Assembly: GCF_031755915.1 (NCBI RefSeq)
Contig: NC_083390.1
Coordinates: 17,577,001 to 17,641,000, forward strand
Direction of reading: 5' to 3'
Source: Ziziphus jujuba
Taxonomy: Eukaryota; Streptophyta; Magnoliopsida; Rosales; Rhamnaceae
DNA: 64,000 nt
Made by a program: the position numbers and the translations under genes
Part shown: piece after piece, positions 34,141-49,028 of the stretch
Position numbering within the stretch: position 1 is the stretch's first letter
Layout: every line of letters begins with the position of its first letter
The notes under the pieces: model-generated
The model's database searches: none
The model's input: only the letters and a program-made list of their open reading frames with translations
What the model was told of the DNA's origin: nothing

Positions 34141-35995
34141 GAAACCAACATAAAATCAAAATGAAATTATCTAATTAAATTATGATATCTAGCAAGATGG
34201 TGAGTGTCATATAAACAAGAAAACAAATGATTCAACATTTGAAGCAGATTTTAACTATAACTGCTTTCAACTTATTCTTCAATTTTGTTTTTTTGGGTTT
34301 TCTTTTCTTTCAATTTCCTTTAATATTCTATTGCAATCAGAAAATTCAACAAACACTCGTGAAGTGTTTCTAACCTTAAAGCAATATAGAAACCGACCCT
34401 AAAGCTTACTCATAATATTTAAATACCCCACTAAATTGTATAACCTACTACTACTACTACTTCTTGATTTCGACTAGTTTCCTCCATTCCAATCATCGTC
34501 TTCGCCTTTTGCCAATCAAGCAAAAACCCAAGCTAAAAAAAAAAAAAAAATCAAAATATACAGATCCTTACCTCAAACGCAATTTTTCCTTAGTCTTTCA
34601 TATGTTTGCAAGAGAAGAGGCAAGAGATGCAGGGAGATGGAGCATAGATTTTTTTTTTTTTTCCTTAATGAGATTGTGTGTGGTTTTTCTGGGGGATGAA
34701 GAAAAATAAAAAAGCAGAGTGCAGAAACTAAAGATTCTGGATTTCTTGGACTAAAGGAATGAAGAAAGGAAAGTAGAGTAATTTTTTACTTTCAATGGGG
34801 ATAAAATGGGAAGCAGAGGGCAGATTAAAAAAAAACTAAGAATGAAGGGTATATTTCATTAAAGACTTTAAAAGAAGGGCATTGGACCAAATTCCCCTAA
34901 TATTATTTAGCCAATGACAATAATGATCTGTCTCTTTTCTGCCGATTTGTCGATGAAGGCCCATAATTTATTTCAAACAAAAAGGAAAGAAAGAAAAGAA
35001 AACCCATAACTATTTATTGGCTTTCCTTTCCTTATGCAGTAATTGCAAATGTGTCTGCAAAATTGGGCTTAAGTAGGAACCCACACTGCTAGCCCATATT
35101 TTACCCTTTTATAATAATAATAAAAAATTGGAGAAAAGGATTCCAAACCAAAAAAAAAAAGAAAATCCATAACTTATCCATTAAAAAAAAAAAACAAAAA
35201 CAAAAACAAAAGACTTATTCATCGACTTTTCTCACTAGTAAATTGCAAATGTGCCAGCAAAATTGGGTGTAAGAGCCCAAACGGCTAGACTGTGTATCAC
35301 CATTCAAAAAATAATTAAAAAAATATATAGAGAGATGGATTTTAGCACCAAAGGTGATGAACGACCATAGGATATTGCCAACTAATTACCAAAAAATTGG
35401 TTATTGCCAACTAGTTCATATATCACCCAATTCACCATTATATTATGCTAGCGTATAAAAATTAAAGAAAATAGGTTTCATGTCTCTTATTTTATCCATA
35501 TTTTCTTTGTGGCTTGTGTAAAGCAGTAATATATATAAAAAGTAATGACAATTATTCAGCTATTATAATGAATAATGTTAAGAATATTTTCAAGTAAAAC
35601 TAATTCAGTTGATAAATTATTTGCACCTACATTTGAAAAGTTGTGAATAACTAATATATTAATATATTTATCAAATAATAGATATCATTATATATTATTG
35701 GATTATATTTAATTAAATTTATCTTTTAAAAGACTTACTTAGTCATACTTAGGATTTTAAATTTCAACCAGTAAAATTAAATCATTTCACTGGCACCTTT
35801 AGAGAATTAGTTTTAATATATTTGTAACACCTTATATTAGTTTTTATAATTATTAGTTATGGATCAAGTAATGTTTACTTTATTTTATTAAATAAATATC
35901 TACCTTTAATAATGATTTAATAATATTAATGGATCAGATCTCGTCTTTTAAATGAGAATATCATGATTATCAAAAGGACACCTTAGTTTAATAAA

Positions 35996-36413
35996 GTAAA
36001 CTACACCCAAGCTCACTAATTAGCTATGTTAGTCTCTCTCAACTACATTTATGGTTGTATTTTGGTCTTTAAACTTTTTTTTAACATTTTGATCCTTAAG
36101 TTTTAAATTTTGATATACTTTTGTCCTTTAACTTTTTTCCCCCCTATTTTTTAGCAATTTCGGAGGTATGCGATGCACTTGATACAACATGTAGGAAATC
36201 TTATAAGTTCATTCGTTATTTCTTGCTACAGTAGGTGTAGTGCATGTTTCAAAATTTAAAAATTAAACTAAAAATAATTTTAAGGATCAAAGATGTATCA
36301 ATAATTAAAGTTTAGGATCAAAATATCAAAAAAAAAAAATCAAAAATCAAAGTGCAACTATAAACATAGTATAAAGACGAAGGAGCCAACAATCCCTAGG
36401 GCGTGTGGTTTAC
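35996..36413. mobile_element. MITE-like fold-back element, copy 2
   Basis: Identical to 14286-14703. Confidence 0.6.
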
Positions 36414-37265
36414 ATAATGGTTATCTCTAATAAAATCAAAATAGCAAACATTTAAAAAAAAAAAAATTATCATTCATATTTATGTGTTTGATAACAATAC
36501 AAAATTTAGTCTTTATAAATATAAAATTTTGGTTAAAATTAATAAAAAATTAACTTTTATTTATTTATATATTTTTAAAATGTTATAGACTATTTAAATT
36601 TAAATTTGTTACGAATATGATAATAATATATTTGAAGTCTATCTGGATTAGAATAAAAAAAATAAAAGTTATGAGGTTTTAAATAAAATAAATATTTTTT
36701 CAAATGAAGAATTATTTATCTTTTTGAAATAGCTACTTTTTAGTTTAAATATGTACAACATAGGAAAAAAACCTAACTAAAAGAAAAAAAAATTTAACCA
36801 ATCGTTTTGAAAAATATTATATATTCAGTCGGAAAATTAATAACATATTTGCTTTTGTTTTCTTAAATAAAAAAACAAAAAATAAAAAAATCAATTGGAT
36901 TTAACAGTTTTAGCGTGCCATTTAATATTATTTTTCATTACATAAATATGGAGACTGAACTTTCACAGGTTCTAACAGAATATTTTTTTTTCCCCCCTTT
37001 TCTTATTAGGATAAAAGAATAATTCTACTAAAGGGTGCAAATAATTTTAGTAGATATTTTGAGTCTATGTGATGGATATGTAGATGATACTTGCTTAAGT
37101 GGCCACAATTTCTTGGTTTATATAACTTGGAAGATAAGATTTATGCAAGCTATTATCGAAGGCAATTGGATGAAAATTGGTGAGCTGAAATTTCTTCCAC
37201 CACTATAAATTTGTCATCAATTAAGGGACTTCCAGCTAGCCACTCCGAATAATACAGGGACAATA

Positions 37266-39143
37266 ATGGCTATTATTATACCTGAGTGTCCACTAGACTC
37301 CAAAGCTGAGAAAACCATTCCACTCCTAGGCTTCGGTACAGCCGAATATCCATTCGGTACCTCCTCAGAATCCATGAAAGAAATCATTCTTCATGCAATC
37401 AAGCTTGGATACAGACATTTTGACTCTGCTGCTCTTTACCAGTCCGAGTTGCCACTCGGGGATGCCATCGAAGATGCTCTAAAGCTCGGCATGGTTCAAT
37501 CACGAAACGAGCTTTTCATCACTTCCAAGCTCTGGTGTAGTGATGCACACCATGATTATGTCCTGCCTGCATTGCAAAAAACACTCAAGTATGTAACCAT
37601 TAATCCATATACACCAAAATTATAGAATTTATAAGATTTTTAATTTATTTTTTTATTAGAAAACTAATTTTTCCTCTTCTTTTTTTTTTTTTTTTGGGTT
37701 GGGTTATTTTGTTAATTTATAGGAATCTAAAGTTGGAATACCTTGATCTCTATTTGGTTCATTGGCCAGTGAGCGTGAAGCCTGGTGAATATGAATTGCC
37801 TGTCAAGAAGAAAGACCTTGTTCCTATTGATATAAATTCAGTATGGGAAGCTATGGAAGAGTGTCAAAGACTTGGCCTTGTCAAATCCATTGGAGTTAGC
37901 AACTTCTCTATTAAGAAACTTGAAGTGTTACTTTCCAAAGCAAATATCCCACCGGCTGTAAATCAAGTTAGAATTTCGGTCCACACCCATATTTTTCTTT
38001 TTTTAATCAAATTATCATGCATTATTTTTATTATATTATTTTCATTTTTATATTAATATAAGTGATGAATTTGATGTGGAAGGTGGAGGTGAACCCTCTA
38101 TGGCGGCAAACTAAACTAAGAGAATTTTGCAAGGAAAAGGGTATATTAATCACAGCTTATTCTCCATTAGGAGCAAAAGGAACTCTATGGGGAACAAATT
38201 GGGTCATGGAATGTGAGGTACTGAAAGAGATAGCTCAGAACAAAGGAAAAACAATAGCTCAGGTATTAATCAAGGTTACATCAAGTTAACTTGATTGGCT
38301 TAAACATGGAAAAACAATAGCTTAGGTATAAATCATGGTTACATCAAGTTAACTTGATTGGCTTAAACATCAGTTGTACTTTTATGACTTTTGGATGCTT
38401 CAATGACTAGGGTTTAGAAATCAATTAATGATTTAACATGGATTTAGTGATTTACTAAATTTCTATTTATGAACACTGAATTTTACAAAGATTTGATGAA
38501 CTATAAATGTATTTTTAAATTTTAAACTTTTAAAAGATTTAATAGTTAATAGATGAAATATTTTAACAAAACCAACAAATCAACCTGATCTGTGAGCTTG
38601 GTTGTGTCTATTATATATATGACAAGTCTCTTACAACATGCACATGATAATATGATACTAAGGTCCATAAGCATCACAATTGTTGAATTTGTTTAGACTT
38701 GTTTAATTGAATTAGTTATATTTTTAAAACTAAATCTAAAAGATCATACATGATTTTATAGGTTTTTTGTATTACACCATCTTGTCTACCTAATAAAAAA
38801 CTGATTATGTATATTAAAAAATGAGAAATTTTTTTTTAAAAATAGATTAAATGTTTTTTTTTTAATTAAGTCGGTCCTAATTTTGGAAAAAATGAAATTG
38901 AATGGTGGGTATTTGAAGGTTTGTTTGAGATGGGTGTACGAGCAAGGGGTGAGCTTATTAGTAAAGAGCTTTAACAAGACAAGGATGCAAGAAAACCTTG
39001 AGATATTTGATTGGAAGCTAAGTGCTGAAGAGTGCGAGAGGATTAATCAAATAGAACAGCGAAAAGGATTTCCTGGCATAGAATTCATCTCCGAGGAAGG
39101 TCCTTACAAGTCTCTGGAGGAGCTTTGGGACGAGCAGATTTGA
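37266..39143 (+). CDS. Aldo-keto reductase, AKR4-like, copy 2
   Basis: Exons 37266-37588, 37723-37966, 38083-38262 and 38919-39143. Exons, introns, TATA box and polyadenylation signal show no difference from copy 1, so it encodes the same 323-aa protein with an intact catalytic tetrad and cofactor site. Confidence 0.93.
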
Positions 39144-39803
39144 ATGCGTATTGCCATCCTGTTATTCAAAAAGAATAAAATGTAATTTTGATTTTTTTTT
39201 CTTCCACATATGCATGTTTTTACTAAAATTTATAAAAAATAAAAAAATAATTGACCTCATTTTGGGTGGAGTACAGGATGTAATCTTATTATTTGGAAAT
39301 GATGAGAATAAAGTCCATGACTAGAATTCTCCTTTTTCTTAATTAAACATGGGATAGGTTCTATGGACTAAGTGACAAAATCTTGATCATTAAATTGATA
39401 CATCTAACGTTCTATATATCATAGTTATAATTATCCATGATTTTTCAGTGTTTGTGCACCTTTGCATATACTCATTCAATAACATAATTTGTCAAAAATA
39501 TTTCCAAAATATTTTGGTTCATAAAACATTCTCCATTTAATGAGAAAAACTTTTAATGTAACAACTATACCACATCATCAGTATCATGATTTAGAAATCA
39601 GAATCAAGTATAATGTAAAACCAACAATATATAAATAAATTTTTCTTCCATTTTAGTATCTATCTAGAAAAGAAATAAACAAATGTTGCATAATAAAAGA
39701 TCTTGAAATGCAGTAATTCTTTTATTAGGAATAAAAAATTGTCTGGAATTTATCAATGATCAATGTAGTTACAGTTATAGGCACTCATATTCGGATATAA
39801 ATT

Positions 39804-40303
39804 TGTTGGATTAATGTTTTTGGACTAAGCTAAACTATTGATCATGAACCTTGATTAATAATGGTCATAATAACAGAGTTCATTTAACTGGTTATTAAGA
39901 TAGAAGAAAAAACCTGTTAATTGGGCCCAAGATGTTATAAAACCCCAAAAAGATTAAAGTTAGCTGTTTATAAATACAATACTTACTAGTCTCTAATCAG
40001 ATAAGATTTATGTATTATTTTCCAGAGATTGAGAATTTCAGTAACAAATTAAACACCTTAATAGAAAAATAGAAACTATAAGATTTCAAGTATTTTTTCA
40101 GATTAACTTTCTTATTTCACAAAGTGCGCCCATACGTAAATCTGTCACGTATAAAATAGTTTAGAAGATCATGTGGATTCAAGAACATATTTTCTGCACT
40201 ATTACAGGTTAATAATGGATGATGAAAATATATCTATCACATATTTTATTCAACTATGCGATTCTTGACTTCCGTGGTGTAATTCCAACAATTGGTATCA
40301 GAG
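39804..40303 (+). mobile_element. Copia-type LTR with PBS, copy 2
   Basis: LTR 39804-40290, primer-binding site 40293-40303. Identical to copy 1. Confidence 0.82.
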
Positions 40304-40710
40304 TTTTTTTAAACTGCACTAAAATATACCCTCAAAATTCATTTTAAAAAAATCAACCATTACTCTAATATTCTTTGGGTTTTTAATAATATTGATAGAG
40401 CCTCTTTGGGAGGATTATTAATATTATTAAAATTGAACATATTAACCATTATTTTAATTTAAAAAAATTCTCTTAATATCTAAGCATTGTCGACGTTGGA
40501 CCGTACAATCATATTAAGATTTTGAAAATAATTTAGGTCCAACCCAATAAAACTCAATTATGCTTATCCGTTGGAGCATTACATAACCATTTTATTATTG
40601 CACCTTAATAGAGCCTGTAAGTTTTAAATTAATTAAATTAATTTTAACATTCACTCATTCAATCTTTTATAATCAAATTAATTTACGGATTTTCCATAAT
40701 AATATAACAA

Positions 40711-41729
40711 AAATGGTTTGGGGTGGCTTCTTCGTTTTGTTATTATTTGTTACTAATAGCATTAAAAATAAACAAATTGGTCCTTTCGCATGACAGTGAT
40801 TGAGTAATTTGTTAAAAATAAAAGGACGACCGGCTGAGAATTGAAAAATAAAGATAAAAATTAAAATAATTTTTGTGGGTTCAAAGGGATGAGTTGAGTT
40901 AAAGTACCTAAATAATAATGCCTTTTTTTAATTCTCTTTTTTGGTATATTCCTCAAAAACAATGCTACTCAATTCATGTGTTCTTATCTTATATAGGTGT
41001 GTGTTGTGTATATATATATACACACAAATAGTGGGTAAGTCTCAATCCTGATATTTTATTGTCCACTATCATTTAAAATAGTATAACACTAATTTTTTTT
41101 TTTTTTCACTACCTTAACAATGATCGAAGGTCTTAAAATAGTGGAATAGAAAGCAACATCCTCTTGGATTTCCATTGGAAAATTAATTTTTACTATTTTC
41201 TTATAGAAAATATGACTTGTTTGGTTCATAAATGGTTTGGGGTGGCTTCTTCGTTTTGTTATTATTTGTTACTTATAGCATTAAAAATAAACAAATTGTT
41301 CCTTTCGCATGACAGTGATTGAGTAATTTGTTAAAAATAAAAGGACGACCGGCTGAGAATTGAAAAATAAAGATAAAAATTAAAATAATTTTTGTGGGTT
41401 CAAAGGGATGAGTTGAGTTAAAGTACCTAAATAATAATGCCTTTTTTTAATTCTCTTTTTTGGTATATTCCTCAAAAACAATGCTACTCAATTCATGTGT
41501 TCTTATCTTATATAGGTGTGTGTTGTGTATATATATATACACACAAATAGTGGGTAAGTCTCAATCCTGATATTTTATTGTCCACTATCATTTAAAATAG
41601 TATAACACTAATTTTTTTTTTTTTTCACTACCTTAACAATGATCGAAGGTCTTAAAATAGTGGAATAGAAAGCAACATCCTTTTGGATTTCCATTGGAAA
41701 ATTAATTTTTACTATTTTCTTATAGAAAA
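40711..41729. repeat. Two 500-bp direct repeats, copy 2
   Basis: 40711-41210 and 41230-41729. The three substitutions that distinguish the two members in copy 1 are the same here, so this local duplication is older than the 21.7-kb array. Confidence 0.9.
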
Positions 41730-42891
41730 ATTAGTTGAGTCGATGAACAAATGACAAATAACTAAAATACCAGTCCACTGAATATTTTGCTTCTCTAAAA
41801 CCAGATTTATTATCACTGGTGACAACAAGGAGATTTAATAACAACAACATATTTTATATATAATATAGGAGTGAATGAAACAAGTTATAACTTTATATAT
41901 ATATATATATATTGATCAATATTAATGGTAGAAGAATTTTATTTATCAAATTGATGTGGCAAATTATATAATAATATTTTATTAATTTATGTTTCTATTA
42001 ACAATATTATTTTTTACAAAATGAGGAAAAGATAGATTTGCGGAGCATTCCCATCCTTCAATTGTTTTTGGATTCTTCTTTCTGTTTTATTATTATTATT
42101 ATTATTAGTTTTTAATGGATCTAGGTGTAAAGGATTGATTTTGTAACGGGTGGTTATAAATTGTTAACATAAGGACTGCTAATGCATAAACCTGTAAAAT
42201 ACCATTTTACCCGTTAATAAAAGGCTTTTAAGTAATTTTGCAAAGCATATAAGTGTTAAGTATGTGCATGTTCCTTCTTTTTTTTACTTATTTTTTTAAT
42301 AGGTATGAATATTAAGTACATTATTTTAATTCGTTTTTCATTGTATTAGTTAGTAAAAGAATACAGGTACAAAGTACCATGTATGTTTATGTGTGTGTGT
42401 TTTTTCAATAGTCATTAACTATTAGTATATTCATTGGATTTATTATTATTATTATTTATTTTATTTTGTATTATCTATTTAATATTTAATTTTGTAAATA
42501 TAATTATTATAATATATATGTATATATTGGTAGGATGAATATTAGCTAATAGAAACTAGCTAATTATGATAACGGATGTTTTTTGATAAAAGTTTTATAA
42601 AAAGTTAAATTTGTGTCAATTAAGTTAAATAAAAAGTTTTATACAAATGTAAGAATCTTTCTTTCTTAAAGTTACAACCTAAAATAGTAAGAATTAAATC
42701 ATTTCTTTTCTCCTTCTATGAGTCAAGAATTGAATAGTGGATATTAATGGATCAATGTGGGGCTTTTTATGCAAAAGATTAAAACCAAAAAAAAAACTTA
42801 AAAGAAAAAAGTTTGAAAAAATGGAAGGGTAAGACCACATTGTCGTTGATGGCACGCCAAGGGACCGACTTATATCACTTCCCACTAATTA

Positions 42892-42951
42892 GATATTTTA
42901 AAGAGAATCCAAATGATTAATAGGAAGGCTGTGAAAAGTGTGATGGTAGAC
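42892..42951 (+). pseudogene. Gag-pol protease remnant, left part, copy 2
   Basis: Same as 21182-21241, ending in the TAGAC target-site duplication. Confidence 0.65.
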
Positions 42952-45897
42952 TGTAACACCCCATCCCAAATCGCACCGGAATCCGTGCACGTTGACCGAG
43001 ATTGACCGTTGACAGAGTGGGTCAAAAGTTGACTTTTTGTTCCAGTTGGAATTTCGAGTTGACCAAGGTACCGTGGCGAAGTGCACGATGCCCCGAGTCT
43101 GTAAACTGGTAGCACGTTGAAAACGGAGCTATGGTTTGAAAGTTATGGGCAAAACAAGTTGAAGTGCAAACTGTCCAAGGGGTGCCGGAGTTGACTTTTT
43201 ATTTATGGGGAAATGAGCTTTGACTCATGCATGGTTGTGGAGTGCTCGTCGATATGAGTTCACAGACTAGCGGCACGCTTAAAACGGACATCCGGTTAAA
43301 ATGTTATGGACGCGTGAAGTTTGCCGGATACCGTAATATTTTAATGTTTTTGAGTCGATGAATAGTGAAATGCCACATGTCAGCTTCTGATTGGTCCACA
43401 TGGCATGAACAGTATCACACAGTGGCTTTTATTTGATAAAATTCTCGGGGAAGAGAGAGAAAGAGAGAGAGGAGAGAGAAAGAGAGAGAGAGTCCGACCG
43501 GTGCCGGAATTTTTCAAATTTTTCGGCCGAATTACTGTACACACACCGGTCAGCAAGGTTCCCCTCCCCATTTCCGGCAAAACCTTAAAGTTTCACGGCG
43601 ATCGGCCGTCGGACGCGCCCGGATCGGACGTTCGAAGATCGACGGCGAGTTTTTCCCTCCACCGCCGGCCACCGCCGATCGACCCACTTCCGGCCATTTT
43701 CCGGCCACACGCGCCAGACACCCTTCATCCTCTCCTCAAGTCCGGCCGACCCACCAAGTTTCACGGCCATCGGACCACCGATTCGCCGGGATCGGAGCGT
43801 TTTCCGGCGAGGGACCGGAAATCTTCAAACCGTGATTTCTCCGCCGTCCGGCCTCCGTTTGCCTCACCATCGGTCCCGTTGGATTGCTCTCCCCACGATC
43901 TACAAATCTGCAAAAAATCACAGCCAACGGCCACCGCACGCGCTGCCGCCGGCTACGGTTGCCGGTGACCGCGGCGGCTCGCTGGAAGTTACTGTTCCGG
44001 CGAGTACCCAGTCTTCCGGCCGGCTCCAGTCCACTGTGTTCGACCTCCTGAACCTGAATCCGGCATCCGTTTCCGCCAATTCGTGATGGTTTGGGAGAAT
44101 TGCGAAGCCAAAACCCGAAAAGCTTTTCAGCGAGATTCCGACCCCGTCGGGTCCGATCACTGGAAAGTAAGACCGAATCAGTGATCCTCATCACTCGAGC
44201 TTCGATTCGGTATATAACTCGTAACCTTTAGTTATCGTTTGGTGTTCGCTCCCCGGGTACCCATTTGGGGATTACCCGAATAAAATATTAATATTTTTGG
44301 TTGGTGCACTGTGGTTGTTTAGGTGCGCGTACGAGTGGCGGAGTTGATCCCGAGGAGGATCTTAGTTGATTTACGCGCTCAAGGTGAGTGACCCACCTTC
44401 AAAAATTATTTTGGGCAATTAATTATGTTTAATTGATATTTAAATTGGTATTTAAATTATGCTCATGTGGTGTGATTTAATTATGGTTTTATTGTGGTTT
44501 AATTTATTTATTATGCATGAGCAAAGTGTATTTCGGTAGTATTTGTATGTGGTTTTAGTATTAATTTTTCGGGCATAATTGGGTTAAATATTTTACGAAA
44601 ATATTTGTTTAAATTTTATAAATTATGCCCGCGGTATTTTTATGGTTGCATCTCGTACTTCGAGGAAATTGTGGTTTGTTGGTTATCAATATTTCGTACC
44701 GGTTTGATTAAATAAAAATATGTGGGATGGTAAGTGTGAGAATTTAATGTATTTTCCACGGTAATTTTGGAAAACGGTACGGTTGGTTATTAATGTTTAT
44801 TTTTAGACGCACTCATACAGTATTGGTGTTCTGGTGTATGGACACGTGGTAGCGCGCAGGTATTATGTGGTTTAGCGCGCGGTTATTACTTCACCCATGA
44901 GTTGCCATTGGACCGTGGGCAGGCAAGTTTGTTATTGCGCACAGCCGCCCCCCTCCTTGGCCGGGTTGATGGTTTCAGCAGCGGTACTGTCGAGACGCCG
45001 AAGTGCCGTTGCAGGTTTCTCTCTTTAACCCCCCCGCCAGTCGGTGCTCGGGACGCTGGGTATCGGAGGGCATCACCGGTATATGGTGTGGTGCGTCGGT
45101 GTAAATTGCAAATAATGTTTTAAACCCCAAAGGTGTTCAAAAATTATTTACTATAATTTATTACATTTTAATTATATATTGGGATATGTATTTATTTAAT
45201 TATTGTTTATCAAATGGTTTAATCCCTTGGTTTTCGGGAGGTATGTACATTGGGTTTTGCGAAAAGGTTTTAAAAAGGGAACATTTCAAACAGAGCGATT
45301 GGTAAGAGTTTTGAGGGAAATTATTATTTTCCAACAGTTATTATTATTTATTTATTAATTGTTGGTATTTGTTCTATTCTTTAATTGCTATTAATATTAT
45401 TTTATTATCACTAAAGGTGTTCAGTAGTTAGGGTCACTCACTGAGATGATTAGCACCTCACGTTTTCAAGTTCCGTTCCCTTAGGTGCAAGTGGTGGTAG
45501 ACGTTCTTCCGGAGCGAACCAAGTTTTCCGCTGCTGTTGTGTTTCGAGAAGTACTCATGTACTCTTTCATTTCAGTGTATTATTTCTTTCAGCCTTGTTG
45601 TATTTCTGTTGGTTAGCACTTCTTAAAGCTCTGTATACTATTGGGATACTTATGTTTTATTTATGCACTGGACTGTTGTTGTTTTTGAGAAGTGCTGAAA
45701 TTTGTGGAACAATTTGTAGTTTGCGGGAGGAATAAGGGGATGAGTATAGAAGTGTGTTTTCAGTGCAGGTAATTTGTGGTAAGTCCATCCCTTAGGAGAG
45801 GCTCTGCTGGATTTTCCATTGGAGGGTCCGGTAGGGTTTCCCTGGGATCAGGGCTTGTCTAGGGTTCCGGGGAAGGAATTCTGGACAGGTCCTGACA
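42952..45897 (+). mobile_element. Complete solo gypsy-type LTR (LTR1), copy 3
   Basis: 2,946 bp with TAGAC at 42947-42951 and 45898-45902. C at 43086 (T at 21376); G at 43463, as in copy 1. It spans the unit boundary at 43420/43421. Confidence 0.9.
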
Positions 45898-46164
45898 TAG
45901 ACACTGGTGCCACCCATAACTTTTGCTCAGAAAATGAAATAAAAAGATTAAGCTTAAGCCTGGATAGAGATACAAGTCAAATGAAGATTGTTAACTCTAG
46001 AGTTCTAGATGAGGTGGGTTTGGCAAACAAGTTTCTTTCAAGTTAGGATCTTGAAGAAGACCATCTGGATTTGATTGTGGCTTCGATGGATGATTTCAAT
46101 GTCATGTTAGACATGGATTTTATAAGTGGAGAAGAAAGCAATCCTCATTCTCTCTGCCAATACA
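45898..46164 (+). pseudogene. Gag-pol protease remnant, right part, copy 3
   Basis: Identical to 2478-2744, with the in-frame TAG at 46044-46046. Confidence 0.8.
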
Positions 46165-48969
46165 CGTTGGCACGAGTTCGTAGACTAGTAACACGTTGAA
46201 AACGGAGCTACGGTTTGAAAGTTATGAGCAAAACAAGTTAAGGTCCAAATAGTCCAAGGGGTGCCCAAGTTGACTTTTTATTTATGGGGAAATGAGCTTT
46301 CAATCATGCATCGTTGTGAAGTGCTCGTCGATACGAGTTCACAGACTAGCGGCACGCTTAAAACGGACATCCGGTTAAAAAGTTATGAACGCGTGAAGTT
46401 TGCCGGATACCGTAAATATTTTTGAGTCGATGAACAGTGAAATGCCATGTGTCGTCACCTGATTGGTCCATGTGGATGAACAATGTCTCCACTGTGGCTT
46501 TTATTTGACAAAAATCTTGGGGAAGAGAGAGAGAGAACCCAACCGGCCGCCGGATTCCGATCAATTTTCCAGCCGATTCTCATTACACGCGCCGGCCAAA
46601 CGGAAGCCTCTCCTCATTTCCGGCCAAACCCCAAAATCTCACGACCGCCGGCTGCCGGATGCGCCCGAATCGAGGCGCCAAAGCTCGGCGGTGATTTTTT
46701 CCTCCACCGTCGTTTGACCCCTTTCCGGCCGTTTTCCGGCCACACGTGCCAGCCACCCCTCACCACCTCCTCATTTCCAGCCAGCCCACCAAATTTCACG
46801 GCCACCGGACCTCCGACGCGCCGGGATCGGAGCTTTTTCCGGCGAGGCACCGAAAATCTTCAAACCCCAATTTCTCTGCCGTCCGGCCTCCATTTGCCTC
46901 ACCGCCGGTCCCGTTGGATTCCTCTCCACTCGATCTACAAATCTGCAAAAAATCTCAGCCAGTGGCCACGGCACGCGCCGCCGCCGGCGACGGTTGCCGG
47001 TGACCGCTGCGGCTTGCCCGAAGTTACTGTTCCAGCGAGTACCCAGTTGCACCGCCGATCCCTCCCGACTGTTTTTGACCTCCTGAATCCAAATCCGGCA
47101 TCCTTTTCTGCCAATTCACGATGGTTTGGGAGAATTGCGGAGTCGAAACTCGAAAGCTTTCCGGCGAGATTCCGACCACCTCGGGTCCGATCACCGGAAA
47201 GTAAGACTGAATCCGTGATCCTCATCACTCGAGCTTCGATTCGGTATATAACTCGTAAATTTTAGATATCGTTTGGTGTTCGCTCCCCGGGTACCCATTT
47301 GGGAGTTACCCGATTAAAATATTAATATTTGTGGTTTGGTGTATTATGGATATTAAGGATATTATGGATATCCTTGATTGAGATACGTGCTTAAGGTGAG
47401 TGACCCACCTTCAAATTAATTTTGGGAATTAAATTGGTGAATATTATGTGTGATTTGAATATTTGGAATTTAAATTCTATGTGCCAAATATTTATTTGAT
47501 TTATTGTGGAATTATTGGTGAATTTATTTTGATTAAAGAAAATATGCATTATATAAATTTATGCAAATGTGAAAATTATTTTATGGTATTGAGGATTGCG
47601 AAATTCTTGTGGTTTTAACATTAAATTGGGCATGATTTGATTTTCAAATATTTCAAGGAAAATATTTGTTTATGTTGGTGACTTCAATTTTTTTATAAAG
47701 TATGCCCATGGGATATTATATGATTTAATTTATTATATTTCAAGAATTATTTATGCTATTGGGAAAAATTAGAATATTTAAATTGGTGGATTTGGGAGTT
47801 GGTGGAGTTGAATTTTTATGGAATTTATGGCGTTGATTATAAAGAAATTGTGGAGAATTTCCGGGTTTAATTGGATGGAATAAACCCAGTATATTTAAGG
47901 AAAATTTGACATTTTGAGATATAAAATAAATATGTGGATTTTATGATTTTTAGATGCACCGTGCACGTACTGGTGTTCTGTTTATATGTGATATGGTTAG
48001 TGTGCACACGGATGTGATTAGCGCGTAGGTGGGTGTGAGTAGCGCGCAGGTGATTTTATGAGGTTGTCCTGTGGTTGCCATCGGATGAGGGTAGGCCGCC
48101 CCTCCATGGCCGGGACACCAGTTAGCAGCGGCGCAGTGGGACGCCACGCGATCGTATGCCAGTTTCTTTCTATAACCTCCTGTCTGGCGGTACCTTAGGA
48201 TACTAGGTACTGTTGGCGCCACTGGTATATAGTGGGTGCATCAAGTGATTTTCAGAACTGGGATTTTAAAATAAATATTTTGAACTGTATTGGAATTAAA
48301 AATATAATTATTACTGTTTCTGGTATTTATTTGATGTCTTGATTTTCGGGGAATACGAACAAAGGGTTTTGTGAAAAGGTTTTAAAAGGGGAACTTTTCC
48401 AACCGAGAGAATTGTAAGGGTTTTGAGAGAAATTATTATTTCCAATTAATTATTATTTATCTACTTTACTACCGTGGTATTATATTGTATAGTAGATAGG
48501 GTCACTCACTGAGATGATTAGTATCTCATATTTTCAAATTCTGTTCCTCTAGATACCAGGTTGTCGGTGTTCATCCGGAGCGGATTTGATCTTCATCGCT
48601 GTCTTAGTTCGTGAAGTACCCTGTTCTTCCTTTACTGCAGTTGTAATACTTATTTCACTCTTGCTGTATTCTATACTTAGTAGTACTTCATGAAGCTCTG
48701 TATACTGTATGGGATACTTATGTATTTATTATGCACTGGATTACTGTTATTTATTTTGAAGTGCTGAAATTTGTGGATTCAACTTGTAGTATCGTGGGAG
48801 GAATAAGGGGATGATTTTTTTAGAAGTGTGTTTTCAGTGCAGAAATTTGTGGTAAGTCCATCCCTTAGGGGAGGTTCTGCCAGATTTTCCATTGGAGGAT
48901 CCGGTAGGGTTTCCCTGGGATCAGGGCTTGTCTAGGGTTCCGGTGAGAAATTTTGGACGGGTCCTGACA
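46165..48969 (+). mobile_element. 5'-truncated gypsy-type LTR (LTR2), copy 3
   Basis: Same as 2745-5549 except A instead of G at 46892 (a CpG to CpA change). A at 46191, as in copy 1. Confidence 0.8.
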
Positions 48970-49028
48970 CATACGACCTCATGAATTACCACAAGCTTGT
49001 GACAAGTAGATACTTAGTATGTTTTGAA

